Assembly: GCF_040183065.1 (NCBI RefSeq)
Contig: NW_027185502.1
Span: forward strand, 819,501 to 883,500
DNA from: Periplaneta americana
Lineage: Eukaryota; Arthropoda; Insecta; Blattodea; Blattidae
Direction of reading: 5' to 3'
DNA: 64,000 bases
The notes beneath the pieces were generated by a model. That model was not told the DNA's origin, searched no databases, and saw nothing but the letters and a program-made list of their open reading frames with translations. Positions 60,371 through 64,000 of the stretch are shown here, piece after piece (the first letter of the stretch is position 1; every line of letters begins with the position of its first letter). The position numbers and the translations under genes are program-made.

Positions 60371-61362
60371 AAAATATTCCCAAGTTAGTATGAGTAAAGT
60401 TCATACTACGTCCGAGATGAAACAAAATATATCGCTACTAATTTATTATTTGCATTTCATACATCGATAGACATTTTTAGTTACCACGTATTAAATGTCA
60501 TTTGTCTGTTTTATATACGTTTTATAGTAATATAACCAAACATTTCATTTGCATTTACAGTAATTATCACGATTAATTGTTAAACTAAGTAGGAATGAAA
60601 TATATTTATACAGAAAATCATTTCAGGCTATTTCAATCTAAACAAAGAAAAATGTGTAATTAATTAAATTTCCACTAAATATATAATTGTTGAGAACAAT
60701 CGAATGATTTCTATAATGATTATTCCATTGTAGGATTAAATCATTCGAATGCATGGATGAATTGTTCAATAACATTGCAGTATGTTGATTACTCTTTCTA
60801 TACGTAGGTCTAGTCTGAGAGCAGCGCTCTTTTTTCTTATCGCCATGTAGGTCAGGTGTTTAATTTAATGAAGATCAGGGTCAGATTCTGGGGCTGTTAG
60901 AAGAGTCAGTACGCAACACCCACACAGAACATTCGAAGCTTATCATTCTATTGCTGCGTCATATGATTCTGAACTCGAAGCTCTTATCATCATCATAAAA
61001 TGGAACATATTCTGTTATGCAAGTACATATTTTGTATAACTTCATATGGCTTGTTGTGGTGGTAAGCAAAGCCAATGAATAATCGAGTGATATTGTGAAT
61101 ATTTCTATTATTTCGAATGGTTTTGATAATCAAATAATTCGAATGAATTCATTCTATTTTTACCAATGCTGTACTACGTAGTACTGCAGCATACTGCTTC
61201 GCTTACAGTGGTTGAAGCGAGCGCTCGCTCTGACAGAGGAGCGATCCCCCGGGCGAGCTCGAGCGAGCGGAGGCCAAACCCGAGCTCGAGCGATTACACA
61301 CGAAGAGCATTCGGTAAAACCGATCTCAGATATCGTTAAGCATCGCTCTCTTGCAGGTCTCT
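60371..61362. other. Non-coding remainder of hAT 2
   Basis: AT-rich to about 61,190, then a GC-rich subterminal zone. No coding frame looks real. Confidence 0.5.
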
Positions 61363-61589
61363 GGTGTGTGCCGAATTCCAAATGGAGATGATGTTGATCC
61401 ACCCAAGGACATTTCTCCAGGTGAAATTCCTCTCCTAAAATTTGCCCCAGCTACATCATGTGACGTAGAAAGATCTTTCTCTGCATATAACAACATTCTG
61501 AGTGACTAATGTCTTTCAATGACCCCAGAGAACATAGAAGAATACATTATTGTTCACTGTGCTACAAAATTTAATGCACGAGGGGGATC

Positions 61590-62290
61590 CAGGAAATAAC
61601 GACCGTTTTGTTGTAATAATTAAAAAAAATACTTATTTGAAAAAACAAAGTATGTTACATAACTGAAGCTTCCTTTACTTCTCTACTTAATCACCACCTA
61701 CATTTAAACATTTGTCGTATCTGTTCACTAGCTTTAGAATTCCCGTGTTATACTCCTCTGCCGCCAGTTCATTAAGCCAGGTGTTCACTGTCTTCTTCAA
61801 CTCTTCATCACTTCCAAAACGCGTACCACCAGAAAGTCTTTCAGCTTAGTGAAAAGGTGAAAATCGCTAGGAGCAAGGTCTGGACTATAGGGCGGATGAT
61901 CAAAGATTTCCCAACCGAATTGATCCAGCAATTCTCGAGTTGAAGCAACAGTGTGCGGGCGGGCGTTGTCGTGAAGAAGCACAACTCCTCTCGAAAGCAT
62001 TCCTCGCCTCTTGTTTTGGATGGCTTGCCGTAGTTTTCGTAAAGTCTCACAATAACGATTTGCATTGATCGTAGTGCCTTTTGGCATGAAATCCAGCAAA
62101 AGAACACCTTTGCGATCCCAAAAGACAGTAGCCATGACTTTTTGTGTTGAGAGAGTCTGTTTGAATTTTCTCGGTTTCTTGGGTGATGAGGGATGATGCC
62201 ACTGACGTGATTGGCGCTTGGTCTCTGGGGTGTTGTGAGACACCCAGGTCTCATCACTTGAATGAAAAGAGAATCCAATACAAGAATAGT
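61590..62290 (-). mobile_element. 5'-truncated mariner element with transposase (DD34D type)
   Basis: On the minus strand the frame begins IGFSFHSSDETWVSHN (first catalytic Asp in DETW). It continues QWHHPSSPKKPRKFKQ, DRKGVLLLDFMPKG, VVLLHDNARPHT (second Asp) and PPYSPDLAPSDFHLF (third Asp, DD34D spacing). A frameshift near 61,815 moves the C-terminus to another frame (FGSDEELKKTVNTWLNELAA). The N-terminal DNA-binding part is missing. The 3' end with ACGGTCGTTATTTCCT abuts the end of the hAT pseudogene. Confidence 0.88.
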
Positions 62291-62716
62291 GGTTGTCTCA
62301 TGTGAAAAAAAAAATTACACTTAAGAAGAACAATGAAAAAGCACTATCACATAAACCTTAAAGCAGGACGGACATCAAGTGGTCTTTAAAACAATGCCAG
62401 GATGTGAAGGCAATTAAAGAAATAATAGAAGAAAGTTAACGAAGAATTTACACTATAAAAAATTAAATAGGTAAATAAAACTAGTATCAAGATGTCTAAA
62501 ATAAATCGTATATGAGTAAAAATAATGACCAATTCGAAGAAATTAGTGCCTGTTATAAAACGTATGAACCTTTGATGTTACATTTCGAGAAGAATGGATT
62601 GATCTCCAGCCTCGTGATGTTAACAATAAGACATCTAAACAACGATAAGGCCTCTTGGAAGCATTTGAATGCACTTTACTGCATAGCTGGAAGGGGGAGA
62701 AGACGGACACATAACA
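62291..62716. other. Intronic, nothing recognised
   Basis: AT-rich, without convincing coding or repeat structure. Confidence 0.45.

Positions 62717-62762
<46 letters not shown>
62717..62762. repeat. (AAT)n microsatellite, SINE tail
   Basis: Tandem AAT units at the 3' (left) end of the minus-strand SINE that follows. Confidence 0.93.
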
Positions 62763-62767
<5 letters not shown>

Positions 62768-63042
62768 GGTAAAGGTATCCCCGTAACATGCCATGAAGGC
62801 ACTTGGGGGGCATGGAGGTAGAGCCCCATGCTTTCCATGACCTCGGCACTAGAATGAGGTGGTGTGGTCGGCACCACGCTCTGACCGCCTTTTACCCCCG
62901 GGAAAGACCCGGTACTCAATTTTATAGGAGGCTGAGTGAACCTCGGGGCCGTTCTGAAAGTTTGGCAACGAGAAAAAATCCTGTCACCACCTGGGATCGA
63001 ACCCCGGACCTTCCAGTCTGTAGCCAGCTGCTCTACCAACTG
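62763..63042 (-). mobile_element. tRNA-derived SINE (family 7)
   Basis: On the minus strand ATCAGTTGGTAGAGCAGCTG (box A-like) and CCGGGGTTCGATCCCAGG (box B) form a clear tRNA-like head. The body includes CTTTCAGAACGGCCCCGAGG, ACCGGGTCTTTCCCGGGGG and GAGCGTGGTGCCGACCACAC, and ends ATACCTTTACCTTTTTTT before the (ATT)n tail. Internal hairpins such as CCCGGG are visible. It lies in the large Polr1A intron, in the sense orientation. Confidence 0.82.
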
Positions 63043-63083
<41 letters not shown>

Positions 63084-63150
63084 TTATTTAACCTGGCAGA
63101 GTTAAGGCCAGACGGCCTTCTCTAACACTCAACCAGGAGAAGCATGATTA
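63043..63150. repeat. (AAT)n microsatellite and adjoining repeat end
   Basis: The AAT units at 63,043-63,083 are followed by tttatttaacctggcagagt, taaggccagacggccttctc and caaccaggag, a text I associate with 3' ends of dispersed insect repeats. The gene class is unknown. Confidence 0.6.
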
Positions 63151-63263
63151 TTAAAGGAAAATACAACGTCAATTCTATCTATAACTCAGTATGTCATTTG
63201 AAAAACACACAAATTTACTAATTTAAGCATATCTCATAAACATCACTACAATTTTTACAGTAC

Positions 63264-63422
63264 CTGAAAATTTATTCCCTCAGTCTTCAAAGTAAGCCGT
63301 TGAGTTTCTTGGTTCACATATGTAATTGCACGCTTGATTAGGGGCACTTCCCAGATGACGGACTTCTCAGAAACTTCAGTCAACAGGTTTGTTAAATCAA
63401 TTCTTTTGTATTTCACTGGTAA
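63264..63422 (-). CDS. Polr1A: Polr1A exon
   Basis: A 159-bp exon of 53 codons, phase 0 at both ends, with TTTGCAG before and GTACTG after. It reads LPVKYKRIDLTNLLTEVSEK, SVIWEVPLIKRAITYVNQET, then QRLTLKTEGINFQ. The end matches human LNTEGINL, which continues to the LDL..LYSNDIH block found here in the 52,069 exon. The intervening intron is 11,194 bp and densely filled with mobile elements, while the upstream intron is only 457 bp. Confidence 0.9.
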
Positions 63423-63879
63423 CTGCAAAGAATAAATTCATTACAATTGGCTGAAATAAAATTTACATTATTATCTAAGAATTACATATGAACAGCTGCG
63501 TGGAAAAAACTTGCAAGCACCAAATTTAAAGTTTTACAGGAACATAAAAAACACATCATGCGTTTTTTCAACAACCTCCTAGATTCTACTGCCTATACTG
63601 GAGGTTGTACTTCCATTTTCAAGCAACAGAGTTCGCTACAGTATAAAACAGAGTACGTGAAACTTGTTTCTATTAAATACTGTATTAGGAAAAAAAGTCG
63701 CAATGTTTTTCCATTCTGGTATTCATATAGAAAATTTTCAAATAATTTTTCTGTTACATTTTTTTATGTGATAGGTAATTCTTTATTTTAAAGTCCCTTT
63801 TCAAAAACAGATATTATTCAGAGATGTCAGAATAATGACAATGGCAATATTAATTGAATAAAACAAATGTAATACTTAC

Positions 63880-64000
63880 AGCAAACTTCACTCTACACCA
63901 GAGTTCCTCTTCAGAGTCATAATCATAGTCAGTCACAGTAGCTATTGAGCAGACTACTGCCTTCCGTCTGGCCTCATATTCCGCTGATACTTTGGCCTCT
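63880..64000 (-). CDS. Polr1A: Polr1A exon, partial (continues beyond the window)
   Basis: The open frame from the window edge reads EAKVSAEYEARRKAVVCSIA, TVTDYDYDSEEELWCRVKFA and ends at a donor GTAAGTA, phase 0. The ELWC...V pattern fits the segment just before LPVKY in RNA polymerase I largest subunits, where an acidic stretch (YDYDSEEE) precedes ELWC. The upstream splice site lies outside the window. Confidence 0.85.

Larger units (their letters stand above)
59686..61363. mobile_element. hAT DNA transposon 2, non-autonomous
   Basis: A 1,678-bp insert with ends cagagacctgca and tgcaggtctctg, exact 12-base inverted repeats, followed on both sides by related AGAGCGA sequences. Flanked by the exact 8-base duplication gtgtgtgc at 59,678-59,685 and 61,364-61,371. 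The right subterminal region is unusually GC-rich, with repeated gagctcgagcga units. No transposase is recognisable. It contains a family-1 SINE at about 60,125-60,370. It interrupts the older hAT transposase gene. Confidence 0.92.
56361..61600 (+). pseudogene. hAT-type transposase gene broken by three insertions
   Basis: Surviving pieces: 56,361-56,750 (MAPVAS, a stop, LKSRAAVDE, then a BED-like finger WQVCNKHIACSMKSQLELHV with QHRKN, and LCSAIIAANIPWYKLEVSEF); 58,533-58,710 (VAVDETTNSKSRFIVNLVVG, holding the first catalytic Asp, then after a frameshift FAKDGLKVLWPTG); 59,120-59,685 (MALKVFTPMCLSHRLQRVAE, LPPEPVLTRW, SIAYIRGNFSWLPERIKCLE); 61,372-61,600 (LLKFAPATSCDVERSF and SAYNNILSD, the C-terminal dimerisation/last-acidic block). 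Between them sit a SINE with a piggyBac-like element, a MITE, and hAT 2. There are additional stops and shifts in every piece. Orientation is opposite to Polr1A. Confidence 0.82.

Overview
The window is eukaryotic, very probably insect, nuclear DNA. Spliced exons of a conserved gene, many Pol III-derived SINEs, LINEs, hAT, mariner, Helitron and Penelope-like remnants, and tens of kilobases of AT-rich satellite all point that way. Several SINE bodies look like families I associate with cockroaches and termites (Blattodea), so a cockroach-type genome is my best guess. That assignment is from memory and unchecked.

Left part (1 to about 38,945): a giant low-complexity block with mirror-like organisation. 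It runs from an A-strand AATAAAT array (1-21,385) to a C-strand TTACCCCAAA array (21,386-22,135), then an A-rich to T-rich switch near 22,316, then a G-strand GGGGTAA array (23,160-26,860), then a T-strand TTTATTTA array (26,865-38,945). Each family on the left reappears on the right as its reverse complement. One island inside it (19,667-20,330) carries a coding fragment of TPGS2 (tubulin polyglutamylase complex subunit 2). The right T-strand array has been invaded by an R2-like LINE remnant (26,978-28,770) and by a 5'-truncated LINE (29,312-34,335). That LINE is itself split by a 4,518-bp hAT element (29,485-34,002) with clear terminal inverted repeats and an exact 8-bp target duplication.

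Middle part (38,945-48,440): LINE and SINE fragments, a transposase remnant, a long stretch with no gene I can see (41,121-43,950), a non-autonomous Helitron (44,255-45,377), and an internally deleted, frameshifted copy of an uncharacterised zinc-motif protein family (47,062-47,950).

Right part (48,439-64,000): the 3' end of Polr1A (largest subunit of RNA polymerase I) on the minus strand. Five exons are visible and the fifth runs off the window. Its last intron appears to use a GC-AG splice pair and holds a Penelope-like element with a composite SINE inside. The 11.2-kb intron at 52,070-63,263 holds a fold-back repeat, a LINE RNase H remnant, and a dead hAT transposase gene. That gene is broken successively by a SINE (itself split by a TTAA-flanked piggyBac-like element), a short MITE and a second hAT element (itself carrying a SINE), with a mariner remnant at its 3' end. 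Most element boundaries rest on target-site duplications read directly from the sequence.

The only gene I consider likely functional is Polr1A. TPGS2 is a fragment of uncertain status. All other coding traces are mobile-element or repeat derived.
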